This document shows, piece after piece, positions 36,404-48,438 of a stretch of 64,000 nucleotides of DNA. Location of the stretch: assembly GCF_024397915.1 (NCBI RefSeq), contig NZ_CP073347.1:3658001-3722000 (forward strand). The letters run 5' to 3'. Origin of the DNA: Marinobacterium rhizophilum. GTDB taxonomy: Bacteria; Pseudomonadota; Gammaproteobacteria; Pseudomonadales; Balneatricaceae. A program made the translations under genes and the position numbers. Numbering within the stretch: the first letter of the stretch is position 1; each line of letters opens with the position of its first letter. The notes under the pieces were generated by a model. It did not search any database and was not told the DNA's origin. It worked only from the letters and a program-made list of their open reading frames with translations.

Positions 36404-36460
36404 GCACCTGTTTATTTTTGTATCGGCTTGTTTGTAACGCATCGCGCGGGGGAGGTTCAC

Positions 36461-37600
36461 TTGACGAGACCAGCCATTTTGGCCCTTGAAGACGGTAGTA
36501 TTTTCAGGGGGGTGGCAATTGGTGCCGACGGCCAATCCAGCGGAGAAGTGGTTTTTAACACCTCCATGACAGGCTATCAGGAAATCCTGACAGACCCGTC
36601 CTACTGCCGTCAGATCGTAACCCTGACATACCCGCACATCGGTAACGTCGGCACCAACAGTGAAGACGAAGAGTCTGCCAAGACCTGGGTCTCCGGTCTC
36701 GTAATTCGTGATCTGCCTTTGCTGGCGAGCAACTTTCGCAGTGAACAGTCGCTGGATGAGTACCTGAAAGCCAACAATATTATCGGTATCGCCGATATTG
36801 ATACCCGTCGCCTGACGCGTATTCTGCGTGAAAAAGGTGCGCAGAACGGCTGCATCATGGCCGGTGATTCGGTTGATGAGGCGGCTGCGCTGGCTGATGC
36901 CAAGGCATTTCCGGGCCTTAAGGGCATGGATCTGGCCAAGGTCGTTTCCACCTCGGAAATCTACAGCTGGAACTCCTCCACCTGGGAACTCGGTGTCGGC
37001 CACACCGACAAGAACGCGTCCGAGCAGCCGTTCCACGTTGTTGCCTATGACTACGGTGTAAAGCGCAATATCCTGCGCATGCTGGTAGAACGCGGCTGCC
37101 GCCTGACGGTTGTACCGGCGCAGACCCCCGCCGCAGATGTGCTGGCCCTCAATCCGGATGGTGTTTTCCTGTCCAACGGCCCCGGTGACCCGGAACCCTG
37201 CGATTACGCAATTGAGGCTATCAGGGCGGTCTGCGAGACCGATCTGCCGGTATTTGGTATTTGCCTCGGGCACCAGCTGCTGGCGCTGGCCAGCGGTGCC
37301 AAGACCATGAAAATGAAATTTGGCCACCACGGCGCGAACCATCCGGTACAGGATCTGGATTCATCCCGCGTGATGATCACCAGCCAGAACCATGGTTTTG
37401 CGGTCGACGAAACCACCCTGCCGTCGAATGTACGTGCTATCCACAAGTCGCTGTTCGACGGCTCCTTGCAGGGTATTGAACTGACTGACCGACCCGCTTT
37501 CAGCTTCCAGGGACACCCTGAAGCGAGCCCGGGGCCGCAGGATGTCGCGCCGCTGTTCGATCGCTTTATCGAACAGATGAAGGCCCGCCAGGGCGCCTGA
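36461..37600 (+). CDS. carA: Carbamoyl-phosphate synthase small subunit CarA
   Basis: The 379-residue glutaminase subunit feeds ammonia to CarB for arginine and pyrimidine synthesis. The triad is Cys268 in VFGICLGHQLLALASG with His352 and Glu354 in FQGHPEASPGP. The N-terminal domain has SSGEVVFNTSMTGYQEILTDPSY. The start is a TTG at 36461 (TTGACGAGACCAGCC), preceded by GGGGGAGG at good spacing, and the protein then begins MTRPAILALEDG as in pseudomonads. A TTG further upstream has no ribosome site. Confidence 0.95.
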   Translation: MTRPAILALEDGSIFRGVAIGADGQSSGEVVFNTSMTGYQEILTDPSYCRQIVTLTYPHIGNVGTNSEDEESAKTWVSGLVIRDLPLLASNFRSEQSLDEYLKANNIIGIADIDTRRLTRILREKGAQNGCIMAGDSVDEAAALADAKAFPGLKGMDLAKVVSTSEIYSWNSSTWELGVGHTDKNASEQPFHVVAYDYGVKRNILRMLVERGCRLTVVPAQTPAADVLALNPDGVFLSNGPGDPEPCDYAIEAIRAVCETDLPVFGICLGHQLLALASGAKTMKMKFGHHGANHPVQDLDSSRVMITSQNHGFAVDETTLPSNVRAIHKSLFDGSLQGIELTDRPAFSFQGHPEASPGPQDVAPLFDRFIEQMKARQGA

Positions 37601-37643
37601 GCGACACCCAGATACAGCTAACAGATTTGACTGGTTTATATCG

Positions 37644-40861
<3,218 letters not shown>

Positions 40862-40865
<4 letters not shown>

Positions 40866-41338
40866 AACGTGTCCCGATGACAGTAGGTGGCGAAAAAGCA
40901 CTGCGCGCAGAGCTGGACCGTCTGAAGTCCAAGGATCGTCCGCGCGTGATCGCGGACATTGCCACGGCGCGCGAGCATGGCGATCTGAAGGAAAATGCCG
41001 AGTATCATGCGGCGCGTGAACAGCAGGGTTTCATTGAAGGCCGGATACAGGAACTTGAATCCAAGCTGTCGCAATGCCAGGTAATCGATGTCACCACGAT
41101 TCCCCATAGCGGCAAGGTCTTCTTCGGCGCCACGGTACTGATCGCCAACATTGATAGCGGTGATGAGGTGAATTACCAGATCGTCGGTGATGACGAAGCT
41201 GATATCAAGCTGAGCAAGATTTCGGTGAATTCGCCGATTGCGCGTGCCTTGATCGGCAAGGAAGAAGGCGATATTGCCTGTGTGGCGACACCCGGTGGGG
41301 AAATCGAGTATGAAATCATCGAGGTGAAGCACATCTGA
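40862..41338 (+). CDS. greA: Transcription elongation factor GreA
   Basis: The 158-residue protein has an N-terminal coiled coil with the acidic tip motif GDLKENAEYHAAREQQ, which inserts into the RNA polymerase secondary channel to trigger cleavage of backtracked RNA. The C-terminal FKBP-like domain is seen in VFFGATVLIANIDSGDEVNYQIVGDDEADIK and SPIARALIGKEEGDIA. It is translationally coupled to carB, as in related genomes. A bidirectional terminator follows. Confidence 0.96.
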
Positions 41339-41352
41339 CCGTGCCCTGACAT

Positions 41353-41380
41353 AAAAAAACCGCCAGCAGGCGGTTTTTTT
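41353..41380. terminator. Bidirectional terminator between greA and the YhbY-like gene
   Basis: AAAAAAACCGCC AGCA GGCGGTTTTTTT: an eight-plus base GC/AT stem with long A and T tracts that can end transcription from both convergent genes. Confidence 0.9.
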
Positions 41381-41395
41381 ATGTGGCGCTAAGGC

Positions 41396-41698
41396 CTAGC
41401 GCAGCAAGTTGGACAGCTTGGGATTGGGTTCCAGTGCCTTGCGGTAAATCAGGGCAATGTTGCCAATTTCCTGCACCAGGGTGCACTCCACGATGGTGCA
41501 GAGTTCCTGGATAAGCTGCTTTTTGATTTCGCGCTCGCCAACCGCAAACTTCACCTTGATCAGTTCGTGGTCGTCCAGGGCACGATCGACTTCAAGCTGC
41601 AGGTTCTCGGTCAGTCCCTTACCGGCAACGGTCACGATCGGGTTCAGTTTGTGGCCGATGGTGCGCAGCTGCTTCTTTTGCTCGGGCGTCAGGCTCAT
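41396..41698 (-). CDS. yhbY: YhbY-family CRM-domain RNA-binding protein
   Basis: The 100-residue single CRM-domain protein associates with pre-50S particles in E. coli. Motifs are MSLTPEQKKQLRTIGHKLNPIVTVAGKGLTENL with the GxxG-like loop KGL, and a basic core IKVKFAVGEREIKKQLIQELC. ATG 41698 begins the domain; an upstream ATG at 41767 would add unmatched residues. It lies divergent from rlmE, another 50S biogenesis gene, as in E. coli. Confidence 0.92.
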   Translation of the reverse strand: MSLTPEQKKQLRTIGHKLNPIVTVAGKGLTENLQLEVDRALDDHELIKVKFAVGEREIKKQLIQELCTIVECTLVQEIGNIALIYRKALEPNPKLSNLLR

Positions 41699-41835
41699 AC
41701 TAGAATACGTTGCCTCGTGATTGTGTGGGTCCGGCTTGCGTGTTACAACGGGCCGCGATGAAAACAATCTACCATTTTACCTGAGTTGCCTATCGCTGAG
41801 TAGCGTTGCAACCATTGATCGGTCTGGAAATACAA

Positions 41836-42456
41836 GTGGCGAGATCTAAAAGCAGTGGTCAGTGGTTAAAGGAACATTTTGATGACCACTACGTCAAACA
41901 GTCGAAATCCGACGGCATGCGTTCGCGCGCCAGCTACAAGCTGAAGGAACTGAACGACAAGGACCGGCTGCTGCGCCCTGGCATGACGGTGGTCGACCTG
42001 GGCGCGGCCCCCGGTGGCTGGTCCCAGGTGGCGAGCGAACTGGTGGGTGATCGTGGCCGGGTTGTGGCGTCGGACATATTGCCGATGGACTCGCTGGCCG
42101 GTGTTGAGTTTGTTCAGGGTGACTTTACCGATGAGGCTGTGCTGGCGCAGATTCTGGCCGCGCTCGGGGATGCGCCGGCAGACCTTGTAATTTCCGATAT
42201 GGCCCCCAATATGAGTGGTATGTCCGGAATTGACCAGCCTGCGGGGATGTATCTGGTCGAACTGGCGCTGGATATGGTGCGCCAGGTACTCAAGCCGGGC
42301 GGATCCTTTCTGGTTAAAGTGTTCCAGGGAGAGGGATTCGATGCCTATCACGCGGATGTACGGCAGAGCTTCACCAAGGTTGTGACCCGCAAGCCCGATG
42401 CATCGCGCGCGCGCTCCCGTGAGGTCTACCTGCTCGGAACAGGCTTCAAGGGCTGA
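41836..42456 (+). CDS. rlmE: 23S rRNA 2'-O-methyltransferase RlmE (RrmJ/FtsJ)
   Basis: This 206-residue SAM methyltransferase modifies U2552 in 23S. The catalytic tetrad is visible as Lys in SGQWLKEHF and Asp in DLVISDMAPNMSG, with Lys in GGSFLVKVFQGEG and Glu in SREVYLLG. SAM motif I is VVDLGAAPGGWSQ. The GTG at 41836 (VARSKSSGQW) is the family start. The rlmE-ftsH order is conserved with E. coli, where the pair is heat regulated. Confidence 0.95.
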   Translation: MARSKSSGQWLKEHFDDHYVKQSKSDGMRSRASYKLKELNDKDRLLRPGMTVVDLGAAPGGWSQVASELVGDRGRVVASDILPMDSLAGVEFVQGDFTDEAVLAQILAALGDAPADLVISDMAPNMSGMSGIDQPAGMYLVELALDMVRQVLKPGGSFLVKVFQGEGFDAYHADVRQSFTKVVTRKPDASRARSREVYLLGTGFKG

Positions 42457-42583
42457 ACAGCCCGCAGTACACCACCGACCCTGCCGTCAGGTACGGGTGG
42501 TGAGTGAAGTAGTCAGGCCAGTTAAACTGGTGTACTTTTGAAGCGCGAATTTTCGTGCTTGAGCGTCAATTGAGGGTAGTCCT

Positions 42584-44587
42584 TTGAACGATATGGCAAA
42601 GAATCTGGTCCTCTGGCTGGTTATTGCGGCGGTCCTGCTGACCGTTTTCAATAACTTCAATGCCGAGGGAGATTCCCGCAGACTTACTTATTCCGACTTC
42701 GTGGCGGAAGTCCAGGCTGACCGTGTGTCCAAGGTTGTGATCGATGGGTATACCATCGTTGGGCAGCGGCAGAACGGGGAGCGGTTCGAAACCATTCGTC
42801 CTGCCCTGCAGGATCCCAAGCTGGTCGACGACCTGCTGCTGCACAAGGTCATCATTGAGGGCAAGCAGCCTGAGCAGCAGAGCATCTGGACCCAGCTACT
42901 GGTGGCATCCTTCCCGATACTGGTGATTATTGCCGTATTCATGTTCTTTATGCGTCAGATGCAGGGCGGCGGCGGTGGCAAGGGGCCGATGTCCTTTGGC
43001 AAGTCCAAGGCACGCATGATGAGCGAGGATCAGATCAAGACGACTTTCGATGATGTCGCCGGTGTCGAAGAGGCCAAGGAAGACGTCAAGGAGCTGGTCG
43101 ATTACCTGCGCGATCCTGGGCGTTTCCAGCGCCTGGGCGGTCATATTCCCCGCGGCGTGCTGATGTCCGGCAGTCCCGGTACCGGCAAGACGCTGCTGGC
43201 CAAGGCCATTGCCGGCGAGGCGAAGGTGCCGTTCTTCAGCATTTCGGGTTCCGACTTCGTTGAAATGTTCGTCGGTGTGGGTGCGTCCCGTGTCCGTGAC
43301 ATGTTCGAGCAGGCGAAGAAGAACGCGCCCTGCATCATCTTCATTGACGAAATCGATGCGGTGGGCCGTCACCGTGGCGTTGGCATGGGCGGTGGCAACG
43401 ATGAGCGCGAGCAGACGCTGAACCAGCTGCTGGTTGAGATGGACGGTTTCGAAGGCACCGAGGGAGTCATCGTCATCGCTGCGACCAACAGGCCAGACGT
43501 GCTTGATCCGGCGCTGCTGCGCCCCGGTCGTTTTGACCGCCAGGTACACGTTGGCCTGCCGGACATCCGCGGCCGCGAGCAGATTCTCAAGGTTCACATG
43601 CGCAAGGTACCGCTGGGCGATGACGTCAAGCCCGAGCTGATTGCCCGCGGCACGCCCGGTTTTTCCGGTGCGGACCTGGCCAACCTGGTAAACGAGGCGG
43701 CGCTTTTCGCTGCCCGTGACAGTCGCCGTACCGTTGGCATGCTGCAGTTCGAAAAGGCCAAGGACAAGATCATGATGGGCGCCGAGCGCAAGTCCATGGT
43801 CATGTCCTACAAGGAGCGTCTGAACACGGCGTACCATGAAGCCGGTCATGCCATCGTCGGTCGACTGATGCCCGAGCATGACCCGGTATACAAGGTCTCA
43901 ATTATTCCCCGCGGCCGCGCCCTGGGTGTGACCATGTTCCTTCCAGAGGAAGACCGTTACAGCCATAGCCGCCGTACGCTCATTTCCAATATCTGCTCGC
44001 TCTATGGTGGCCGTATTGCCGAGGAAATGACCCTGGGCAAGGATGGCGTAACCACCGGCGCTTCCAACGACATTCAGCGCGCCACCAGCCTGGCACGCAA
44101 CATGGTCACCAAGTGGGGCCTGAGCGAGGAGCTGGGACCCCTGCTGTATGACGAAGAGGACGGCGATCCCTTCACCCGTGGTTATGGCGCACCTGCCAAG
44201 CAGACCTCGGAAGAAACGCAGCGCCAGATCGACTCGGTTGTGCGCACCATTATCGACGACTGCTATGCGCAGGCGCACAAGTTGCTGGAAGACAACCGCG
44301 ACATTCTCGAGGCTATGGCGCACGCGCTGATCAAGTACGAAACCATTGACTCGTCGCAGCTCGATGAACTGATGGCGCGCGCGCCCGTGTCTCCGCCGGA
44401 TGGCTGGGTTGAAACTGACGGCGCATCTCCGGAAGCCGACGGCAGTGGTGCGAAGGCTGAGGCTGAGCCGCGTGCCGAAACGCCGGCTGATGACAGCAGT
44501 GACGGGCAACGGGATGCCGCTGTGGATGAAGCCCCCAGGGCTGATGACCCCGATATGCCGGAGTCTACGGATCGCAAGCTGCACTGA
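42584..44587 (+). CDS. ftsH: ATP-dependent zinc metalloprotease FtsH
   Basis: The 667-residue membrane AAA+ protease degrades membrane and regulatory proteins. It has two N-terminal membrane helices (about 8-24 and 103-123), and the AAA domain follows GGGGGKGPMSFGKSKAR. Walker A is GSPGTGKT (196-203), slightly unlike the usual GPPGTGKT. Walker B is IIFIDEIDAVG and the second region of homology is ATNRPDVLDPALLRPGRFDRQ. The zinc site is HEAGH (418-422). TTG 42584 is chosen because GAGGG precedes it; ATG 42593 is an alternative. The C-terminal tail is acidic and variable. Confidence 0.96.
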   Translation: MNDMAKNLVLWLVIAAVLLTVFNNFNAEGDSRRLTYSDFVAEVQADRVSKVVIDGYTIVGQRQNGERFETIRPALQDPKLVDDLLLHKVIIEGKQPEQQSIWTQLLVASFPILVIIAVFMFFMRQMQGGGGGKGPMSFGKSKARMMSEDQIKTTFDDVAGVEEAKEDVKELVDYLRDPGRFQRLGGHIPRGVLMSGSPGTGKTLLAKAIAGEAKVPFFSISGSDFVEMFVGVGASRVRDMFEQAKKNAPCIIFIDEIDAVGRHRGVGMGGGNDEREQTLNQLLVEMDGFEGTEGVIVIAATNRPDVLDPALLRPGRFDRQVHVGLPDIRGREQILKVHMRKVPLGDDVKPELIARGTPGFSGADLANLVNEAALFAARDSRRTVGMLQFEKAKDKIMMGAERKSMVMSYKERLNTAYHEAGHAIVGRLMPEHDPVYKVSIIPRGRALGVTMFLPEEDRYSHSRRTLISNICSLYGGRIAEEMTLGKDGVTTGASNDIQRATSLARNMVTKWGLSEELGPLLYDEEDGDPFTRGYGAPAKQTSEETQRQIDSVVRTIIDDCYAQAHKLLEDNRDILEAMAHALIKYETIDSSQLDELMARAPVSPPDGWVETDGASPEADGSGAKAEAEPRAETPADDSSDGQRDAAVDEAPRADDPDMPESTDRKLH

Positions 44588-44611
44588 TTTAACCGGCACC
44601 GATTAATATTG

Positions 44612-44647
44612 AAAAAGGCTGGCCCGGCAGGGTTGGCCTTTTTGTTT
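44612..44647 (+). terminator. Terminator between ftsH and folP
   Basis: AAAAAGGCTGGCCC (44612-44625) and GGGTTGGCCTTTTT (44630-44643) form a 14-bp stem with a GGCA loop and a T run. The folP ribosome site follows at once, so some readthrough or an internal start is needed for folP. Confidence 0.75.
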
Positions 44648-44660
44648 TGGAGGCAAGGTA

Positions 44661-45533
44661 GTGAAGAACAGCCGACTGCAATGTGGTGCACGGCAGCTCG
44701 ATCTCGGGCGAGTGCAGATCATGGGTATCCTGAATGTGACCCCTGATTCCTTTTCGGACGGGAGTACTCTGTACCAGGCCGGACAGCTGGCGGGCGACCT
44801 GATACTGCAGCGCGCCGCCGCGATGGTCGCAGCGGGCGCCACCATTCTTGATCTGGGTGGTGAGTCGACTCGCCCGGGCGCGACACCTGTGAGCGTGCAG
44901 CAGGAGCTGGATCGAGTGCTGCCGGCGCTGGAGCTGATCCTGCGCGAGCTGGATGTCATCGTTTCGATCGATTCCAGTACGCCCGAGGTGTTTACCGAGT
45001 CGGCGCGCCTGGGGGCGGGAATGCTGAATGATGTGCGCGCGCTGGGGCGCGAAGGTGCGCTGCAGGCCGCAGCCGCCACCGGGCTGCCCGTTTGCCTGAT
45101 GCACATGCAGGGCAATACCCCGGCGGATATGCAGCTGGCACCACACTATGAGGATATCATTGCCGAGGTTGGCGACTTTTTACAGCAGCGAGTGGTTGCC
45201 TGCGAGCAGGTGGGTATCTGCCGCGAGCGCATCCTGCTGGATCCGGGGTTTGGCTTTGGCAAGACGCTGGAGCACAATCTGCGCCTGCTAAACCAGATGC
45301 AGCGTCTGGAGTCGCTGGGCCTGCCGCTGCTGGTCGGTACGTCGCGCAAAAGCATGATCGGGCAGGCACTGGACCGGCCCGTAGATCAGCGTCTGGCGGG
45401 AGGGCTCGCGACCGCCGTCATGGCCGTCGAGCGCGGCGCCAGAATTATTCGAGTGCATGATGTCGCGGCTTCGGTCGATGCAGTACGCATGGCCGAGGCG
45501 GTAATAAAGGAATCCAGAGGAGAGCAGGCGTGA
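44661..45533 (+). CDS. folP: Dihydropteroate synthase FolP
   Basis: This 290-residue TIM-barrel enzyme joins para-aminobenzoate to the pterin pyrophosphate in folate synthesis and is the sulfonamide target. It carries MGILNVTPDSFSDG at the N-terminus and GATILDLGGESTRPGA further on, with VSIDSSTPEV and a terminal IRVHDVAASVDAVRM. The start is GTG 44661 with a GGAGG ribosome site. Its TGA overlaps the glmM start (GTGA), indicating translational coupling. Confidence 0.96.
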   Translation: MKNSRLQCGARQLDLGRVQIMGILNVTPDSFSDGSTLYQAGQLAGDLILQRAAAMVAAGATILDLGGESTRPGATPVSVQQELDRVLPALELILRELDVIVSIDSSTPEVFTESARLGAGMLNDVRALGREGALQAAAATGLPVCLMHMQGNTPADMQLAPHYEDIIAEVGDFLQQRVVACEQVGICRERILLDPGFGFGKTLEHNLRLLNQMQRLESLGLPLLVGTSRKSMIGQALDRPVDQRLAGGLATAVMAVERGARIIRVHDVAASVDAVRMAEAVIKESRGEQA

Positions 45534-46879
45534 CGAAACGTTATTTTGGCACGGATGGCATACGCGGCAAGGTGGGACAGCATCCGATAACACCGGACTT
45601 CGTCCTCAAGCTGGGCTGGGCGGCGGGCAAGGTGTTTGCCCGTTCGGGGCAAAGCCGTATTCTGATTGGAAAGGACACCCGTATCTCGGGTTACATGTTC
45701 GAGTCGGCGCTGGAAGCCGGGCTGTCTGCGGCGGGGGTTGATGTTTTGCTCACGGGCCCGATGCCGACGCCGGCCATTGCCTACCTGACCAAGACCTTTC
45801 GTGCCGATGCCGGCATCGTGATCAGTGCGTCCCACAATCCGTTTTACGACAATGGCATCAAGTTTTTCTCGGCATCAGGTACCAAGCTGCCGGACGAAGT
45901 CGAGCAGGCGATTGAGGCCCAGATGGATATCGCCATGTCTACGGTGGAGTCCCACGAGCTTGGCAAGGCCCGACGCATCGACGATGCCGCCGGACGCTAC
46001 ATCGAGTTCTGCAAGGGTACGGTGAGCGGAGCCCTGAGCCTCAAAGGCCTGCGTATCGTGCTCGACTGCGCCAATGGCGCGACCTACCACGTAGCCCCCC
46101 AGGTCTTCGAGGAACTCGGTGCCCGGGTAATCCGCATGGCGACCTCACCCGATGGCATTAACATCAATGAAAAGTGCGGTGCTACGGATCCCGCGGCGCT
46201 GCAGCAGCGCGTGCTGGCCGAGCAGGCGGATGTCGGTATCGCGCTGGACGGTGATGGAGACAGGGTGATCCTGGTGGATGCCGCCGGCGAGGTCGTGGAT
46301 GGTGACGAAATCCTGTTTATCATCGCGCGTCAGATGCAGCTGCATGGTCGCCTTGCCGGAGGGGTTGTTGGTACCCTGATGAGCAACTACGGGCTTGAGC
46401 TGGCGTTGCAGCGCGCCGAAATACCCTTCGTGCGTGCCAAGGTGGGTGACCGCTACGTGCTGGAAGAGCTGGACCGCAGAGACTGGTTCCTCGGCGCCGA
46501 GAATTCCGGTCACGTGGTCTGCCGCCATTTGACCAGCACCGGTGATGGTATCGTGGCCGGGCTACAGGTGCTCAAGGCCATGGTGGAAAGTGGTGAAACG
46601 CTGGCACAGCTCAAGGCCGGGATGAGCAAGTTGCCGCAGGAGATGATCAACGTGCGGGTCGCCAGGCGAGTGGATATTGACGGCGTTGCCGCAATCGATG
46701 CTGCCGTAGCGCGGACCGAGGCCGAGCTGGGTAGCTCTGGCCGGGTACTGTTGCGCCCGTCCGGCACTGAACCTGTGGTGCGCGTCATGATTGAAGGTGA
46801 GGATGGAGCGCTTGTGGCACGGCTCTGTCGCGAACTCGCGGATGATGTTGAAAAAGCCTTGCAGGCGCTTGTATCTTAA
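45530..46879 (+). CDS. glmM: Phosphoglucosamine mutase GlmM
   Basis: The 449-residue alpha-D-phosphohexomutase converts GlcN-6-P to GlcN-1-P for peptidoglycan and LPS precursors. The catalytic Ser101 lies in GIVISASHNPFYDNG, the metal-binding loop is DGDGDRVIL and the substrate loop is GAENSGHV. The C-terminal phosphate-binding loop is RPSGTEPVVRVMIEG. The start is GTG. The folP-glmM-secG block is conserved with E. coli. Confidence 0.97.
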   Translation: MTKRYFGTDGIRGKVGQHPITPDFVLKLGWAAGKVFARSGQSRILIGKDTRISGYMFESALEAGLSAAGVDVLLTGPMPTPAIAYLTKTFRADAGIVISASHNPFYDNGIKFFSASGTKLPDEVEQAIEAQMDIAMSTVESHELGKARRIDDAAGRYIEFCKGTVSGALSLKGLRIVLDCANGATYHVAPQVFEELGARVIRMATSPDGININEKCGATDPAALQQRVLAEQADVGIALDGDGDRVILVDAAGEVVDGDEILFIIARQMQLHGRLAGGVVGTLMSNYGLELALQRAEIPFVRAKVGDRYVLEELDRRDWFLGAENSGHVVCRHLTSTGDGIVAGLQVLKAMVESGETLAQLKAGMSKLPQEMINVRVARRVDIDGVAAIDAAVARTEAELGSSGRVLLRPSGTEPVVRVMIEGEDGALVARLCRELADDVEKALQALVS

Positions 46880-46924
46880 AGTCGCCTCAGTTAATATTTG
46901 CGCCTCTTTCGAGAGGGGATACCG

Positions 46925-47695
46925 ATGCGTAAGAGTATCGTGGCTGGAAACTGGAAGATGAACGGCAACCTGGCAGCCAATGCTGAACTGGTTACAGGCC
47001 TTCTGAGTACGCAATCCGGCAACGATAATATCGATGTATTGGTTTGCCCGCCTGCGGTGTATATCCCGCAGGTCGCAGCGCTGCTGCAGGGCACTCGTGT
47101 TGCCCTGGGGGCGCAAAATGCCTCCGCTTTCGAAAAGGGTGCATATACCGGCGATATTTCGCTATCCATGCTTGCCGAGTTCGATGTCCAGTATGTAATT
47201 CTGGGGCATTCCGAGTGTCGCGCACTGTTTGGCGAAGATGACAGCCAGGTGGCCAGCAAGTTTCTCGCTGCTGTGGCAGCAGGTGTAACACCGATCGTCT
47301 GTATCGGTGAGACGCTGGAAGAGCGGCAGGCAGGGCAGACGCTGGATGTGGTCGCTCGGCAGCTCAGAGCGGTGCTTGACGTTGCCGATACGGTGGCGCT
47401 GGCAGGTACAGTTATCGCGTACGAGCCGGTCTGGGCCATCGGAACGGGTCTGACGGCAACGCCGGAGCAGGCGCAGGAAGTGCATCAGGCGTTGCGTGCG
47501 CTGATCGCCGAGTACGACGCCGCGGCCGCGCTCAAGGTTCGAATTTTGTACGGCGGCAGCGTCACTGCCGACAGTGCGGCGCAGCTATTTGCGCAGCCTG
47601 ATATTGACGGTGGTCTGGTAGGTGGAGCCTCTCTGAAGGCAAAAGATTTTCTTGCGATCTGCAGTGCTGCTGCAGGCGCATCGGCAAATGGTTGA
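46925..47695 (+). CDS. tpiA: Triosephosphate isomerase TpiA
   Basis: The 256-residue glycolytic TIM-barrel enzyme shows GNWKMNG with the catalytic Lys, ILGHSECR with the electrophilic His, AYEPVWAIGTG with the base Glu, and the phosphate-binding YGGSVT and GGLVGGASL loops. The ATG at 46925 follows GAGAGGGG; the upstream TTG frame is not needed. Its insertion between glmM and secG is a pseudomonad-like arrangement. Confidence 0.97.
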   Translation: MRKSIVAGNWKMNGNLAANAELVTGLLSTQSGNDNIDVLVCPPAVYIPQVAALLQGTRVALGAQNASAFEKGAYTGDISLSMLAEFDVQYVILGHSECRALFGEDDSQVASKFLAAVAAGVTPIVCIGETLEERQAGQTLDVVARQLRAVLDVADTVALAGTVIAYEPVWAIGTGLTATPEQAQEVHQALRALIAEYDAAAALKVRILYGGSVTADSAAQLFAQPDIDGGLVGGASLKAKDFLAICSAAAGASANG

Positions 47696-47699
47696 TTAA

Positions 47700-48062
47700 A
47701 TGGAAACTCTGGTTCTGGTTGCACACGTGCTGCTCGCCGCTGCGATTATCGCTCTGGTCTTGCTGCAGCAGGGTAAGGGTGCAGAAGCCGGTGCTGCCTT
47801 CGGTGGCGGCGCTTCCCAGACCGTATTCGGCAGTCAGGGTAACAGCAGTTTCCTGGGTCGGATGACCGCGGTTATGGCGGTGGGTCTGTTTGTGACCAGT
47901 TTTGTTTTGGCCGTGTTCGCAAAGGACAAGGCCGAAACGGTTGGCGATGCTGGTATTCCAGCGCCGGCCGTGATCGAGAGCAGTGCGGTTGAGCCGCAGC
48001 TGCCGGTACTTGAAAGTGCGCCTGAGCCTGCGGCTGATGCCGACGTGCCCAGCGCCGAGTAA
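47700..48062 (+). CDS. secG: Preprotein translocase subunit SecG
   Basis: This is a 120-residue protein with two hydrophobic segments (about 2-22 and 54-75) separated by GKGAEAGAAFGGGASQTVFGSQG, the signature cytoplasmic loop of SecG. The C-terminal tail is long, acidic and Ala/Pro rich. It assists SecYE export. It starts four bases after tpiA and leads into tRNA-Leu 17 bases downstream, so the tRNA is probably cotranscribed. Confidence 0.94.
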   Translation: METLVLVAHVLLAAAIIALVLLQQGKGAEAGAAFGGGASQTVFGSQGNSSFLGRMTAVMAVGLFVTSFVLAVFAKDKAETVGDAGIPAPAVIESSAVEPQLPVLESAPEPAADADVPSAE

Positions 48063-48078
48063 GTACCAACCTGGTGTT

Positions 48079-48164
48079 GCCCAAGTGGTGGAATTGGTAG
48101 ACACGCTATCTTGAGGGGGTAGTGTCCCTAGGACGTGCCGGTTCGAGTCCGGCCTTGGGCACCA
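48079..48164 (+). tRNA. tRNA-Leu (GAG)
   Basis: An 86-base class II tRNA begins GCCCAAGTGGTGGAATTGG and ends CCTTGGGCACCA. The anticodon stem-loop CTATC TTGAGGG GGTAG gives GAG. It has a variable arm and the typical Leu A73 discriminator. It lies between secG and the initiator tRNA, as leuU does in E. coli. Confidence 0.94.
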
Positions 48165-48210
48165 TATTGAAAGAAAGGCAGGAAGCGTGTATCATAGCGC
48201 ACCTGTTTGT

Positions 48211-48287
<77 letters not shown>

Positions 48288-48311
48288 CCTTATTCGTGTA
48301 TCTTCGAAAAG

Positions 48312-48332
48312 GCCCCTCTTTAGGGGCTTTTT
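48312..48332 (+). terminator. Terminator 1 upstream of rimP
   Basis: GCCCCT CTTT AGGGGC then TTTTT (48328-48332), 25 bases after the initiator tRNA. Confidence 0.8.
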
Positions 48333-48368
48333 CGTAGGTAAATCAAGGCATTGGTGCCGCGATCAGCA

Positions 48369-48394
48369 ATGGGTCCAACAGTGACCCATTTTTT
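48369..48394 (+). terminator. Terminator 2 upstream of rimP
   Basis: ATGGGTC (48369-48375) and GACCCAT (48383-48389) with a T run to 48394. It is the second intrinsic terminator in tandem before rimP-nusA, consistent with NusA-sensitive attenuation of this operon. Confidence 0.75.
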
Positions 48395-48438
48395 GTTTCC
48401 GGCGTCCGTATCGGTGCTTGCCAACAAGAGGTTTGTCG

